Shown in pieces: positions 24,155 through 37,429 of a stretch of DNA of 64,000 nt. Under the pieces are notes generated by a model, which did not search any database, was not told the origin of the DNA, and saw only the letters and a list, made by a program, of their open reading frames with translations. How positions within the stretch are numbered: the stretch's first letter is position 1; each line of letters starts with the position of its first letter. Position numbers and translations under genes: made by a program. This stretch comes from Pseudopyrenochaeta lycopersici (lineage: Eukaryota > Ascomycota > Dothideomycetes > Pleosporales > Pseudopyrenochaetaceae). The DNA is taken from positions 868,001-932,000 of the forward strand of contig NHZP01000017.1 of NCBI GenBank assembly GCA_003313425.1, in the 5' to 3' direction.

Positions 24155-24854
24155 TTAGTCGCTATCACTCGCACTTCCCGTCGGCCCATCGTCATCCTCC
24201 TCCACCACATCGCCTCCTGCCTGCATCGAAAACTCTCCCTTCTGCAAAAGACTCCTTAGCTCTGTGTTCCTCGGGTCCACCAGTTCGACCGGCTTGAGCT
24301 TCGCCTTGTTTCGTATTCTGGGATCACATCCCGCGTCAAGAAGGATGTCGACAATGTGATGACCTGTGGAGGCCCACTCGGATTTGTCAAGGGAGTTGAC
24401 ATAGCGTACAGCTTTGTGAAGGGGTGTGTCCTTTTCCATGCGGTCGATTTCGTCGATTTCGAGACCTTCCTGGTCAAGGAGAATGTCAAGGACTTCATCT
24501 TTTAAACATATTAGCTCTATTACTTTGCAATCTTATACCCATATGCAGCATTGCGCTATGCCACTTTCAAAATGTAAAACTTACAACTGCCGTATGTTGC
24601 AGCAACGTGCAGACAGCCGTTGCCTACGCCGTCTCGTGCATTATTGAGTATACCTGCTACATACTCTGCAGGCTTCTTCCCAGACTTCGAAGCAGCAGAA
24701 GCAAGGTCTGCTATCGTCTCCTCAAGGAGTTCTGTATTGTTGCGTCGGCACGATTCGAGGATGAGCTCGCGAGGGGATGCGCCCTATCCTACAGTCAATA
24801 CTTTCAAGAATATAGCAGTTAGGATACAAGTAGTCATACCTCCTCGTCCGCCAT
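24155..24854 (-). CDS. Small ankyrin-repeat protein
   Basis: Three exons, 24854-24840, 24783-24585 and 24498-24155, about 185 aa. The first exon is only 15 nt (MADEE). Its intron ends at the second of two nearby AGs, giving MADEEGASPRELILESCRRN. The second intron starts at a perfect GTAAGT and joins VAATYGS to YEVLDILLDQEG. Two to three ankyrin repeats are visible: GCLHVAATYGSYEVLDILL, DTPLHKAVRY, then HIVDILLDAGCDPRIRNKAK. The C-terminus is acidic (VVEEDDDGPTG). Size and layout resemble Yar1-like chaperones of ribosomal protein S3, but this is only a possibility; ankyrin repeats alone do not fix a function. The gene diverges from RPC11 with 399 bp between starts. Confidence 0.85.
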
Positions 24855-25253
24855 TTTGCAGGTTTCTGGAACTGGAAGGACTGTTTGGACAGGTGCAAGT
24901 ACTTCAATTCGGTGGGCGCGAATAAATCAAAAAGTACTGTTTGGCGGGGCGGTCAGAAGGAGCAAATGTCGAGGAAAGCGCTTGAAGTGACTGCAGAAAA
25001 TGACTTGGGATAGGGAGATTGGCTGCCAGGGTCACAAAGTAAAGAGATGAGTTGTTCACGACCAGCGCGCAGTAAGCCCGCAACCTGAGACAGCGGTTAC
25101 CAGTGCGCGTCTCCGGAGGCTCATCGCTGGTGTCGGTGTTTCACCCCGCACTTTCCCTGTTTCGTCACTAGCGTCTCAGGGTCCCGCCTTAACTTTTGAT
25201 ATCGTCAAGCCCAGTCAAGGCGCGCCTCAAGCTTTTGCCGCTCAAACCTCGCC
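24855..25253. promoter_or_regulatory. Divergent promoter, ankyrin gene / RPC11
   Basis: 399 bp between outward-facing starts, GC-rich in the second half. No specific binding site recognised. Confidence 0.4.
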
Positions 25254-25849
25254 ATGTTGCTCTGTAAGTCCTACTGAATCAGCAATATTGGTCTACTGGT
25301 TTTATTACTTATTCAGAGCACCTCAGCTAATTATTACAGTCTGCCCAACATGCAGTAATATGCTGCGCGTTTCCAAAGTACCACCCGGTGACCCTACAAC
25401 CGAGCAATACGTCGGCCAGAACCGCTTCGAATGCCTGACATGCCCGTACCACTTCGTCATAAACAAGAGATACTATGAGCGCAAGTATATGAAGAAGAAG
25501 GAGGTCGAGGATATTCTGGGAGGAAAGGGCGCATGGGATAATGTGGATAAAACACAAGGTATGTCCAGATTTGACAGGAGACGGATATACCTGGTAGCAG
25601 AGGATGGGACGAGATGACGAGGACTTTTTTTAGAAGAAAAAGGTTGAGGAAATGGCGACTAACCAATGCACAGTACAATGTCCGAATGAAAAGTGCAGGA
25701 ACGATGAGGCGTATTGGTATCAGCTGCAGATTCGTAGCGCCGACGAGCCTATGACTGCTTTCTACAAGGTCAGTGAATATGAGAGTATCGCTTGGACCCT
25801 TACTGATAGATGGCAGTGCACCAAATGCGCAAAAGAATGGCGAGAATGA
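25254..25849 (+). CDS. RPC11: RNA polymerase III subunit C11 (Rpc11/POLR3K)
   Basis: TFIIS-like subunit needed for RNA cleavage and termination by Pol III. Four exons are supported: 25254-25263, 25340-25558, 25674-25768 and 25817-25849, giving about 118 aa. The first exon is only 10 nt (ATG TTG CTC T), and splicing produces the conserved start MLLFCPTCSNML. The N-terminal zinc ribbon is CPTC...CLTCPY. The C-terminal ribbon is CPNEKC...CTKC, with the catalytic-hairpin signature QIRSADEPMT. The last intron (25769-25816, 48 nt) contains no in-frame stop, so retaining it would insert 16 residues just before the last CxxC. Splicing it gives FYKCTKCAKEWRE, which matches the family. Confidence 0.95.
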
Positions 25850-26529
25850 TTGATGGATCTTTGAACAGCATTGCAGGAGTTTGGGAGCACAGTGTGCATT
25901 TTGATATACCCAGGTTGCATTTACGCCTTATCCATCCTCATATATTTCGTCACAGTACACGTAGAGAACATTGTACATCGCTTTCACGCTCCGTCCACCT
26001 TTGCATCATCAGCGCGTCTATATCTACGTGAATGGTATCTGCGATCTTTGAGTTACTCACCAATAGGCTTGATATTATTGTGAAAATCTTTCTCTCAACC
26101 TTTCTATCTTCAAGACTGCTTATTTAGTAGAGCTATACTTGGGTTCAAGGGTTTTCGCCTTGGCTAGATAACACAAATCGATGATGTCTAACAGTTCCAA
26201 TATGGCCCTGAGAACAAATTCTTATCTAGACTACCATCGCCCGTAGTCTCATTCAAGAAATCTGAAGACACAGGCCCGTTTTCGGTGTTTTCGAACCCGA
26301 ATTTTGCTCCAAACAAGCTAAGTATAACGCCAATTTGCCTCCTTACCCTCTCTTCGTCCAAACCAACGGTAGATTGGAGGCGGAGTATGTCTGTCATTGT
26401 TCATTCATTATATGCTAATTTAATACTCTTATTGATATTAACAAGTCACAATTCTTTTAGCTACTACCTACCATGCCCAGGCACCAACTGTAAGGGGAAC
26501 TGAAGCTTTCTCGCTTTCTAACTCAACTA
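25850..26529. other. AT-rich flank, no supported gene
   Basis: Start of the AT-rich block. A reverse ORF at 26188-26397 (69 aa) is unrecognised. It might once have been the tail of the phosphotransferase relic that lies next to it, but I cannot show this. Confidence 0.4.
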
Positions 26530-26990
26530 ACTACTTTGAACCGCCAAAGCCGTAAGACTAGAGCATTCCACCAAGAGTCAGGAGGACCGAATCGTAGAGG
26601 TGTTGTAAATTCCCAGTAATCTGGATACCAGCCTGCAGACTCCCACTCTATAAATCCTGAGATATGCCCCATTATGGAGTACAATCTTGTGGTGCTTCAA
26701 GTCGCCATGCGTAAAGACAACTAGGTGGTGGATTAACTGTAACCTTCTAGCAACCTCTGATTGTATGCTTTAGGATTGCCCAAGTCTTCGCCACGTACGC
26801 GGGTCATCAGGATTGAGACTGGTGCATGAGGTGTATCGGCATGGTCTCCGTATGAGACAATCTTTGGTACTGGGAACCCAGCAGAGCTTCCAAGTATTGT
26901 TGCTGCGACTTCTTCAAGCCGTGTACCATCTGACCATTTCAATCCTAGTCCAAACGGAAGTTGTGCGAGTTGGTTATCGAAAGGGATGCT
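26530..26990 (-). pseudogene. Relic of an aminoglycoside-phosphotransferase-like (APH) gene
   Basis: Reading 26990-26733 in reverse gives LPFGLGLKWSDGTRLEEV, then AGFPVPKIVSYGDHADTPHA and SILMTRVRGEDLG: the N-lobe of the fungal APH phosphotransferase family. The frame then hits a stop. It resumes in another frame at about 26715 with FTHGDLKHHKIVLHNG, then shifts again to SGFIEWESAGWYPDYWEFTT. About 60-70 residues usually found between these parts are missing. The catalytic loop HGDLxxxxN has Lys in place of Asn, and the metal-binding Asp of the usual DWE is Glu. Deletion, frameshifts and lost catalytic residues together indicate a dead gene. The 5' end is not resolved: a stop and a possible acceptor lie near 26988. 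Confidence 0.75.
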
Positions 26991-27796
26991 AGTCTAGTTT
27001 AGTATCGAAATGAGAAGGAATTGAGGCACGGGTGGACTATTCCAAAGACTCGACGAACAATTCGAGGAGCAAGTTGTGGGATTGACGGAATCGACGATGC
27101 CAAATCAACCGACCCAAGGACGTGATATGGCCAGGTAAAGGTAGGAAGAAGGATTCTGAGGAGCAGGCACCAGATCCAACCCATCATCACGGAAAACTTC
27201 AGAAAAGGCAATGTTCGTGAGTTGTTATGTGATGTCTTAGTTGTTCGTTTGAGGGTTGCGTCAAAGGGTGCGAAAACCTGGCAGGGAGCGGCCAGGTTAA
27301 AACTCAAAAGATGCCGAGGACAAGGCTTACTTCACGAAAATGGAAGGCCATTAACTCTAACAAATCTATTAGTTATCTTGAGAGCATTGATTGGTACGTC
27401 TGCATAGAATAGATACTTCAGTTCGTGTCTTCTTCTCTACATACAACTATAGAACGTTGACAAAAGTTCTCTGATCTAACTATTGTCTACTATACCACGT
27501 TCTTAGGAAGTATTCAGTTCCTATTTCAGTATTTTCTCAATCACCTCGTCTCTTTAACCTTATGCCATTTTAGGTTCTATCGAGTGTTTTACAACGTAGA
27601 AGCCTTAAGTTAGGTTCTATAACATAATATTCTGTCATTATTTCATATCATTATACTCTCTTCTAGCTTTGCCGGAGCGCCATCTGGAATGAACAGACTC
27701 GCCCGTGGGTGTCGGAATAATGTAAGGAGTTTCCATGATCTAATCCTTTCTAAATACCCGCAAATCTTCGCGCTCTTCGCAACGGATATGTTCCCC
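26991..27796. other. AT-rich intergenic, no supported gene
   Basis: Low-complexity AT-rich stretches at about 27400-27660. The reverse ORF 26999-27307 (102 aa) is hydrophobic but unrecognised; it could be decayed upstream sequence of the phosphotransferase relic. Confidence 0.4.
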
Positions 27797-28390
27797 CTAC
27801 ACGCTTCCATCCGGTGCGTAACACCCCACAAGGGGGTCCAATTTGCAATAATGGTCCATCTCCACCCTTGCAGTTCCCTTGCACGAACTTCCACTTCCTA
27901 CACCATCCGTTTTGCATTCATTGTTGACTTGTGCAGAGCCGTACAAAGTCAGGGTTTCATTCTCAACCGAGACCTTTTGCGTGATGGTAAGGGTTTTATC
28001 TGTTTCGGCGTTAAACCTTGCCCTTCACCATATCCCCTATGCTCCTTTAAGGGAAGTAAAACATAGGGATAATAGGTAAGATAGAGTGTGCTCGAACTTA
28101 CAATCCCAGGTGTACGTCAGACCTGCATCGCAAGTATCTGTCACCGCCGGCGCGCCAAAGCCCTGGGGAACAAAGCTGTAATGACATTTTCCGCCGACAG
28201 TTTGCTCGAATTTGGGGTTGTGAAAGCTCGCTGTCAAGTCGCGAATGATATAGCCGGGTCGTCCGGTCTGGCTCGTGATGGTTGCATCCCAATAGGATCC
28301 TGAGATGTCGACGGAGACGGATTTGCGGGCGGTGAGAGTAGCGGGTGCTGCGGCAGCAAGGCCTACAAGTGCAAAGGCTGAGAGACGCAT
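27797..28390 (-). CDS. Small secreted Alt a 1-like (AA1-like) protein
   Basis: Start chosen at 28390, where the product opens with a signal peptide (MRLSAFALVGLAAAAPA). An earlier in-frame Met 102 nt upstream would bury that signal. Exon 1 is 28390-28102 and exon 2 is 27999-27797, with a 102 nt intron starting GTAAGT and ending CAG, giving about 163 aa. The mature part is beta-strand-like and has six cysteines (KCHYSFVP, DTCDAG, NECKTD, SSCKGT, HYCKLD, VGC). The pattern GYIIRDLTASFHN, then CHYSF, then TLTITQKVSV resembles the Alt a 1-like beta-barrel family of Dothideomycetes, whose members are secreted and in some plant pathogens reported to affect host defence. A TATA box lies 107 nt upstream. 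The acceptor of the intron is the least certain point. Confidence 0.65.
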
Positions 28391-28496
28391 ATTGGTGAGT
28401 TTGAGTATGTGGACTACCAAGCGTGGGTTGTGCTGAGAGAAAAGCTCGGATTGAATGCGTATGTTGATAGCATATTCAGAGAGCCAAGTCAAGTTG

Positions 28497-28504
28497 TATT
28501 TATA
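28497..28504 (-). promoter_or_regulatory. TATA box of the Alt a 1-like gene
   Basis: TATAAATA on the reverse strand, 107 nt before the chosen ATG at 28390. It supports that start and suggests that the upstream Met at 28492 lies at or just beyond the transcription start. Confidence 0.55.
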
Positions 28505-31500
28505 CTATGTCACGGCAAGAAGTTCCAGGCACCAGGATGCAATACGAGTTTAAGTTGATAAACACCCCATAATAACGGTACGCCTTGCAGAGAAACCCGG
28601 AAATAGGGCCCGTGCTACGGAGACTTGAAGACGGTATTATTCCAGACCAGCGTGAATAAATTAAAATTGGTCAGGAGTCCCTAGAAGCTAGGCATCCTTA
28701 GGGCACTGCCTGGCTTTCCTTTCTTATTCCATTCTCGTAAGTTGTGTTATTCGGTTGCGATACCTGGGGCTTATTATCGACTTTCCCGCTCGAACGTGAG
28801 AGCACATTTGCACTGCGGCTCACCGTGTTTGTCAGGCCCGCGTACTGTGGTCCTCCCCTGAAGTTTTTCCTAGCGTAGAAAAGGAACACTGGCCCACCCC
28901 TACAAGCTCGTTGTAACTTATAGCGTAATTTTCAAGATAAGCTCGTCTTAACCAGTAGGAGTATACCGGTGAGCCTTAGACTGCCTTAGGTAAGCGTGAG
29001 GACAAGAGCAAGGACCTTCTGGGTTTACGCCTGATACGACTAGCTGAAATACATGCCGAGGTGGGAAAACTTCTGGGGACCGTAGTATGCGTAGCGTATT
29101 GCCAGCAGTCAACGCAGCAATCGGATTCGTCTGTGGCCCCTTAGAGCGTTCAAGGCAGAATCAGCATGTTGGAGCTAAATCGTTGTTAATACCCCTTTAC
29201 GGAGTCATACTCCGGACAGGCTAATTGCAGATTCCACCTGCCGTTCGCAGGAAAATTAACGACAATTTTGTCAACTGGGTCGGACATTACTTGTACAATG
29301 CTTCCAGTTCGCTCAGCCCTATTTAAGCAAGGAACGGGCGGATTTCTAGTTTAGTGGGTGACCAAACAGCGACTGTGGTATGTCATTGAATTTTTGCCCA
29401 TCTTTTTGCCATTCTGGATCAGACTACATAATTGAAAACTCAAGGCTTATTGTAAGTGACATCCGTAAATAAAGCAATTACGCGCTACAGCATCCGAATC
29501 ACACCCCATTTTTTTGCAGAATCGAACTTATGCAATTGGGCCAGGCTTTCTGCTATCGAGCTGTGCAAAATTTCGCATTAATCACGCATTCACTAGGTTA
29601 CGATGCACTATTTGCTAGACTTCGAGACTGTGAAGTTTCTTTTTGAAGATGTAGAGCTGTTTTATTTCAGTCTTTTATTCTCTGAACTCTAACTGATCAC
29701 TTCTTTAATCGTTCTTTTTCACATTGGCAATCGTCATTTTAAATAATAAAAAAGCTACTTATTAGCAATCAAGACACGTAGAGCAGTTTTGTACCAAATT
29801 AAAGCCAGTTACATGGCATAATGCGTTGTGGAGTGCTGCTTTCGTACACTTTCGCGACAGGCTTTTCTAATGAGATTAGAAAAGACCTTTCCGAGGCCAA
29901 TTTTCTAGCGTGGTTGTGTTCGTTGCCCCAAAGAGTGCTTAGAATTCAATTTTGTGAACCGTCATATGTTTTTTTGGCAGTTATTGTGCCTGAAGGTATT
30001 GCTGTTGATAAGAAGCTTTAGCTTCCGTAGGGTCAAGGCAAAAGGCCAGAGGAGAAAAATATGCTTAGATTTTTGCCGAATGCATACTGGCTTGGGTAAA
30101 AGTCGGAGGGACTAGAAAGTGTATCCATTCCACAGTCTCAACTTTGACTCGCGATAGATACAACTCAAGCGCACCACTGTTCATCTTAGGAATAACATCC
30201 AAGATAGCAAGACCAGTCGTGGGTTCTCTCGTAGGCGAGATTGTTTCCAAGTGGGTTGTATTAGATAAACGGCTTATTTTACGTTGACTTCCCCGTGAAG
30301 TTGTAGAGCAGATATGCTATGAGATGATACAACAAATTAAGTTCATAGCATCGCGAGTGACTGAACTGCCATTCGGAAACTTTCAATTAGAAGGACATTT
30401 TGGACAGAGGACTTGCGATGGCAATAAGACATGCCATCGTGATTCGAGAGCGTAGAACCAGTGCAAGAAAGCAATTAACTCTGTCGAAATCCATATACCC
30501 CATCAGATCTATTTCCTGGAGGATGCCTTTTGCCCATGTTCGGTAAGTACAGACAGCAGAAGTCGTTTCGCCCTTTGCCCCAGTCCAAGAATAAAAGAAA
30601 TACGAGCATCAAATCCCATTTCCATTAGGCATGTAATGTTCAATGGAGCTTACCAATCATAGCCTGGCCGAACAACTACTGCCCTGCTAAGGTCGCCAGT
30701 GACAAAAGACTGTGGGGTATCACGGCAAAGCCTTCAGATCGGTAGTAGCACATAGCAATGAGTTCGATGAACATTCCAAATTTTTTATCGAGCTAGCCAG
30801 CGCATAAAAGAAACCCCATGCCAAATAGACATTGAAAATTGTACGTGTAATGATGGTGATACCTTGATGGGTGAACACGAGAAGTTTCGAGCAACGTATA
30901 CGAAGCGGCAGAATGAATGTGATGAGTTGTTTACGGACCGATATAGGTCGACTGAAGTAGCCTCCTTTCAAAGTCTAGCCATGTATTTAGAATTCATAGA
31001 GCGACCCCTGATCTGCTTTTTATCCGAAATAGCGACCGGAGTGTCTTTGTAGATAAAAAGTGCTGTCTTGATGTGTCTTTGATCTGAATATTTCTAGACT
31101 GTATTAAGATGTGATGATTTAGATTTCTGCAATTCTGTGTCATTAGCTTTTTTTGTGGAGCAGGAGAATTCATCCAAGCACTGTGTCACGGCTCTCCTCT
31201 GTCACATCCACAATTATTCATCGCGAAGGCTTCAAAGACCAACTCGCACTTTTTAACATACAGGATTTGTAAATCGACAAGCTCTTGCATTATCTAACCA
31301 TGAATCATTAAATTGCAGTCAAGGAGGCTGTGAGAACCAATAAACCTCTTTCAGACAATAGAGATATATTTGTTCTTGCAAGGACTGCTTAGTAGATGTA
31401 TTAATATTCTGATGCCCTTGTCCCTAACAATTATATAATGCCTAATTCAGCGACGCCGAAAGTAACAGCGGCAAAGTCACTTGTGGAACCTTAGCGAACC

Positions 31501-33190
31501 TGGTCAACTGCACGGCATACATCATCAAATCTTCCCATCATCTTGAATAGTGCAGCGAGCTGACCCAGACGAAACGGATCTGGAGATAGCACGCTATTGT
31601 GACAGTATCTTGGAATGTCTTCGGCAGATATCGATAACAGATATTCGACTTGTGGTCATTGAGACTGCTCGCCAGGGTCTGAGTGATTTAGATGCTCTCG
31701 CACAAGAGAGTCTCAAGCATGGTCAGAAGCCCAGCATACCTACTAAATCTTTTCGAAATTATTCCTTTATCACATTCATAGCGGTCTCCCAGAACGATCA
31801 AATGTGTTACACATATTTTGTAATTCTTGAGAAAATCAAGCGTGGACCTTTGATTTTTCTTTGCCCAACTATCTTGTATAAAGAAGTGGCCACTGCGAAC
31901 ATGTATACACTGTCACTGTGATTCAACAAGGTAGTTTCAATCATGTATTCGGTAAGATGCGGAAACATCGTCGGGTTGAACGACCTAGTGAGTGTTGAAA
32001 CAGTGTGTGGACATTGAGATGTGGTACCAAAGTCCCACCACTCATGTCGTCAGCGCAACAGTTGTCCTATGTAATGCGAGGAAAGATTGTATCAGAGGCG
32101 ATTCAATTAGCATGAATTGATCCAACCCTTCAGTCAAACCCGACAAAGCCTCTCAGAAGGTGAATTTTCACTTGGACCTGACGGGGTCGACGCACCAAGC
32201 CAACGGAAGCATTCTATAATCCCACAGTAATCGATAAGGGATGCCTGATTTATGCTCCAAGCACGCTCAAGATATCTCGTAGTTACTACTAAAAGACTGT
32301 CAATATGGAAACTGTAATATGCCTAGAAGGTATTGGGTATGGATGACTCGATGTTGACTGAGGAGGACATCAGCAGGCACATCCAGCAATATTGTGGCCA
32401 CCTGCTAAGACCTGCAACATGGTCCATATGTAAAAGAGGATTGATGGAAAAGATTAGATCCGGCCTGCGCTGACAAGGGCGGTCGTAAGGTGGCTCAAAA
32501 GGGCGGAATTTTGCTGTTGGTAGAGATGCCTGGCGTCAATGACAGCGCTTAGTGAGTCATCAGTTGGTTACTTGCAAGTTGTTGTTCTTGTTGTTCAATC
32601 GGATTACACGGTAGAAATATGGGGTATTGTGGCTATCAGTGGGGGAAAGAAATTGGACACGGTGTTGTGCATGTTCTAGGCAGTTGTGTTGGCGGCAAAA
32701 TTGGAAAAGGCGCCACTAGTACCAGTTGACCAGGTTGACCAACACACAATGGATGGTGGGGCTCAGATATGACGGCGGTTGCTCGAGTACCCCGCCAAAA
32801 ATTTCCAGCGGCGAAAGCATTTCCGCCCCAAGGCTGCCTGGCTGCCTTCATAGTGCAATTGACACACGCACAGCTAGGAACAAGAAGACATCTAAACTTC
32901 GAGCAGTTTGCCGAAGAAAGGAGAGAGTAGTTATTGCACACTGTTTAGTATAGCGTTTGAAGATGACGTTGTGTTGTCCAACACTCGCAGGAGGAAGTTG
33001 CGGCTGTGGCGAGATCTGCAGGCGGTCAAATAAGACTTGGAGGTCCTGAAGGCGCGGTAGCCAATCGAAAGAGGCGATTTTGCCTCTCCTGGCGTCGAAC
33101 TCGTCGCAGGTGAAGGGCATTTGCCAGGGTCTTGGGCGTTGAGTCGAAAATTCTGTGCCCGAAGAAAGGCTTAGAGCGGCTTAGCGCGGG
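28505..33190. other. AT-rich, gene-poor block of 4.7 kb
   Basis: No ORF longer than 123 codons, and none recognised (29821-30021 forward, 30065-30250 reverse, 31550-31921 forward, 32636-32941 reverse). Composition is visibly more AT-rich than the flanking genes, with many TA-rich and T-rich runs. This would fit old, mutation-eroded sequence, but I could not identify any transposon domain, terminal repeats or duplicated segment by eye. The final kilobase is probably the TEF1 upstream region. Confidence 0.45.
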
Positions 33191-33408
33191 ACGACCAGCC
33201 GTCCGTGCGCCGCTCACCCCGCCCTTATATACTCTCTGTCTCTTCCCGACCATCAACTTTTCTTCTTTGCCTGACATTGCCGATAGACGAGCTCTACACA
33301 CTGTTCGTTTAACCTTGCCCTAATACTCGTCGTCTCTAACGCACTCTAGGTCATTTAAAGCTACTTCACTCAACTACCACCAAAACAAAACTCCACACAA
33401 CTACCACC
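33191..33408 (+). promoter_or_regulatory. TEF1 core promoter and pyrimidine-rich leader
   Basis: A TATA-like TTATATACT at 33225-33233 is followed by a CT-rich tract (33231-33275), as is common in strongly expressed fungal genes. An A/C-rich leader runs directly into the start context CCACCATGG. Confidence 0.55.
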
Positions 33409-35234
<1,826 letters not shown>

Positions 35235-35793
35235 GCGACCTATTTTCGGGTTGCTTGTTTCTCTCCTTTTGTCTCTAGATACCTGGTTCTGGGGATGCGG
35301 TGGCTTGGAAAAAAAAGCTTATGACTTCTTGAAACGTGTCATGCATAACGGTCTGGGGAGGTGTCCTGGCGTCGTCCTTCCATAGACTTCATTAATGATA
35401 TGAATGAAAGTTATGGTGGGCAACAACTAAACGTGTTTCTCTTGACCATGGTGATGTCGTTAATATTGTGATTGCTACTGACGTTGCGTTGTCTTTTCCA
35501 TGACCCTTGCACTCACGCTATAGGTGTCTTCGTTGGTACTCAACCTTCTCCACCTATCCTTATACCAATGCCGCAGTTGTGAAGCCGTGTACATCGCTCT
35601 GGGGATCCCTCTATGTTCCCTCGGCCGCGGAGTCTTTAGACCCATGTTTGCTACATCGTCTAACGCTGCCCTTCATCTCAATCGCACCCTATTACTGCTG
35701 ACGGCCTTGAAAACGTCAGGGCTCAAATCATGGACTGTCTTCATTCTCTTCTGACTGCCGATTTTGGCTCTATCATGCGTAATCACTTGATAT
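35235..35793. other. Convergent intergenic region, TEF1 / SDR
   Basis: 3' flanks only. The small forward ORFs at 35507-35754 are unsupported. Confidence 0.5.
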
Positions 35794-36874
35794 CTACAGG
35801 AACGTCTTGACGTGGGTCCCACACCACTCATAAAACCTAGCACTCACACTGTCTATCTCACCCTCCTTCCTGACAGTACTCTCCTTGATATGCTCAGGTA
35901 CGTTTCCCTTCCTACCCCACGGAATGACAAAATCCCCACTCTTGACATCGGGACTTAACCCAGCGTAGAGCTCCGTATACGCGCCATACTCGGGCTCCTT
36001 GAGTAGCGTGGCCATGAGGCCCCGAATGGGCGCGGGCATCGAACGCTGTATCCCCGTGCGTGTAAAGCCGGGGTTAAGGGCAATGTGTTGTACGCCTGGG
36101 GTTATTAGAATGATGTCTAAATAGAGCAGAGGGAAGCTTTGGCTATTGCTCACCTGAGGGATTACTATTTGGCAGCGTATGCGCGGTCTCGTGTCGTTGC
36201 TGTGGCAGTTGGCCTGTTGTCTGGCGATGTGAGAATTCATGGGCGAGGAGGTAACCACCGGCTTTTGATTGTAGGTAGTTCTCCATGGCCTTTAGCTGCT
36301 TCGGCGCTCCCATGGTTTCGTCGAACTGCACGCCACCCTGAGGCGTGTTTAAGTTCAGAAGGGTGGAAGTCCACACTACGCGTATGGAAGGATTAGGATG
36401 ACAGAACCTCGATGCTGTGGTGGACTGAATCGGAAAGAGGAGGGTGGCAAGGAGGAAGGGCGCGAGGCAGTGCACGCCGAGTTCGAGATCGTGCCCTTGT
36501 TTCGTCTTACTTCCAGCTGGTGGTGTCATGACACCTGCATTCAAAAAGAGGACATTGAGGCGCCACTCCTGCTTCAAAAATACATCTACAGCGGGCTTGA
36601 TGGTTGCCAGGTCTGCCAAGTCGGCAATGAAGGATTTCAACTCGCCTTTGGAGTTTGGACATTCATCCTTGATGTCTCTGACTGCCAGGTTGAATTTGTC
36701 AAAGGAACGTGCCCCGATATACACAGTGGCGTGGAATTTGTAGAGAATCTTGGCCAGTGCAATGCCGATTCCGGATGTCGCGCCGGTGATGATGTAGACC
36801 TTCTGGGAGAGGTCAATGATAGATGCTTCTGTGAAGGTTGGTGCAGGTGGGCAAATTTGTGAGGCTATTGACAT
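35794..36874 (-). CDS. Short-chain dehydrogenase/reductase
   Basis: NAD(P)-dependent oxidoreductase of the SDR superfamily. Exons 36874-36154 and 36095-35794, with a 58 nt intron (GTGAGC...CCAG), give about 340 aa. The join yields NPSGVQHIALNPGFTRTG, a normal end to the Rossmann core. Visible motifs are ITGATSGIG (cofactor), LFLNAGV (the NAG motif), WTST (catalytic Ser) and NYLQSKAGG (YxxxK). The start MSIASQ is chosen because it lies about 25 residues before the cofactor motif, the usual distance; an in-frame Met at 37021 would add 49 atypical residues. The arrangement resembles retinol-dehydrogenase/WW-oxidoreductase-like fungal SDRs of unknown substrate. Confidence 0.88.
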
Positions 36875-37429
36875 TTTGGCAGGTCTGACGTTGAGGATAA
36901 ACGGAAGATTGGTGATACTGAGGAGGATATTTTGTGATTGGAGTGTGGGAGGTAGGTGGATGCTGTCGAGGCTGGGAGGGATCAGAGCAGCCCATGTATC
37001 AAGAGACCACGGACGAAACACACAGTCCTACTCTACACAGCTCTTTCAATCCAGTTTGTTAATCAATATGTTCGATCATCTTAAATCCGGGGAGACGCGG
37101 TCGCGTTGTTAGGCGTCCAATTCTGGAGGCTCTGACGGACAATGCACAGGTGTTAAGGCCGTGGCTGGGGCTGTGGCTTCCTGTTAAATCCGCTTGGGCA
37201 GTCAGGTAGCATTGCAATCGGCTGGTTGTCCTGAGGCAGTGTTAAAACAAACGCAGTGCAGCTATTCAGAATTGAATTGCACTATGTTTAGTATGGAGTA
37301 AAGGATATCATGGTCGACAGTTACGAATGATGAGAGGACCCACATTGCAAAACTAACGCTAATCGTTACCTCCCTGGCCAAACAGCTACACCACTCCTCA
37401 ACCTTGCTCTCTAGCCACTTGAACTAGCA
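36875..37429. promoter_or_regulatory. Divergent region, SDR / aftiphilin-like gene
   Basis: 555 bp between outward-facing starts. No specific site recognised. Confidence 0.4.

Noticed and set aside
31550..31921. 123-codon forward ORF in the AT-rich block
   Set aside because: Longest ORF of that block, but unrecognised and without supporting signals.
36875..37021. Upstream Met extending the SDR by 49 residues
   Set aside because: The extension is atypical, and the internal Met gives the usual distance to the TGxxxGIG motif.
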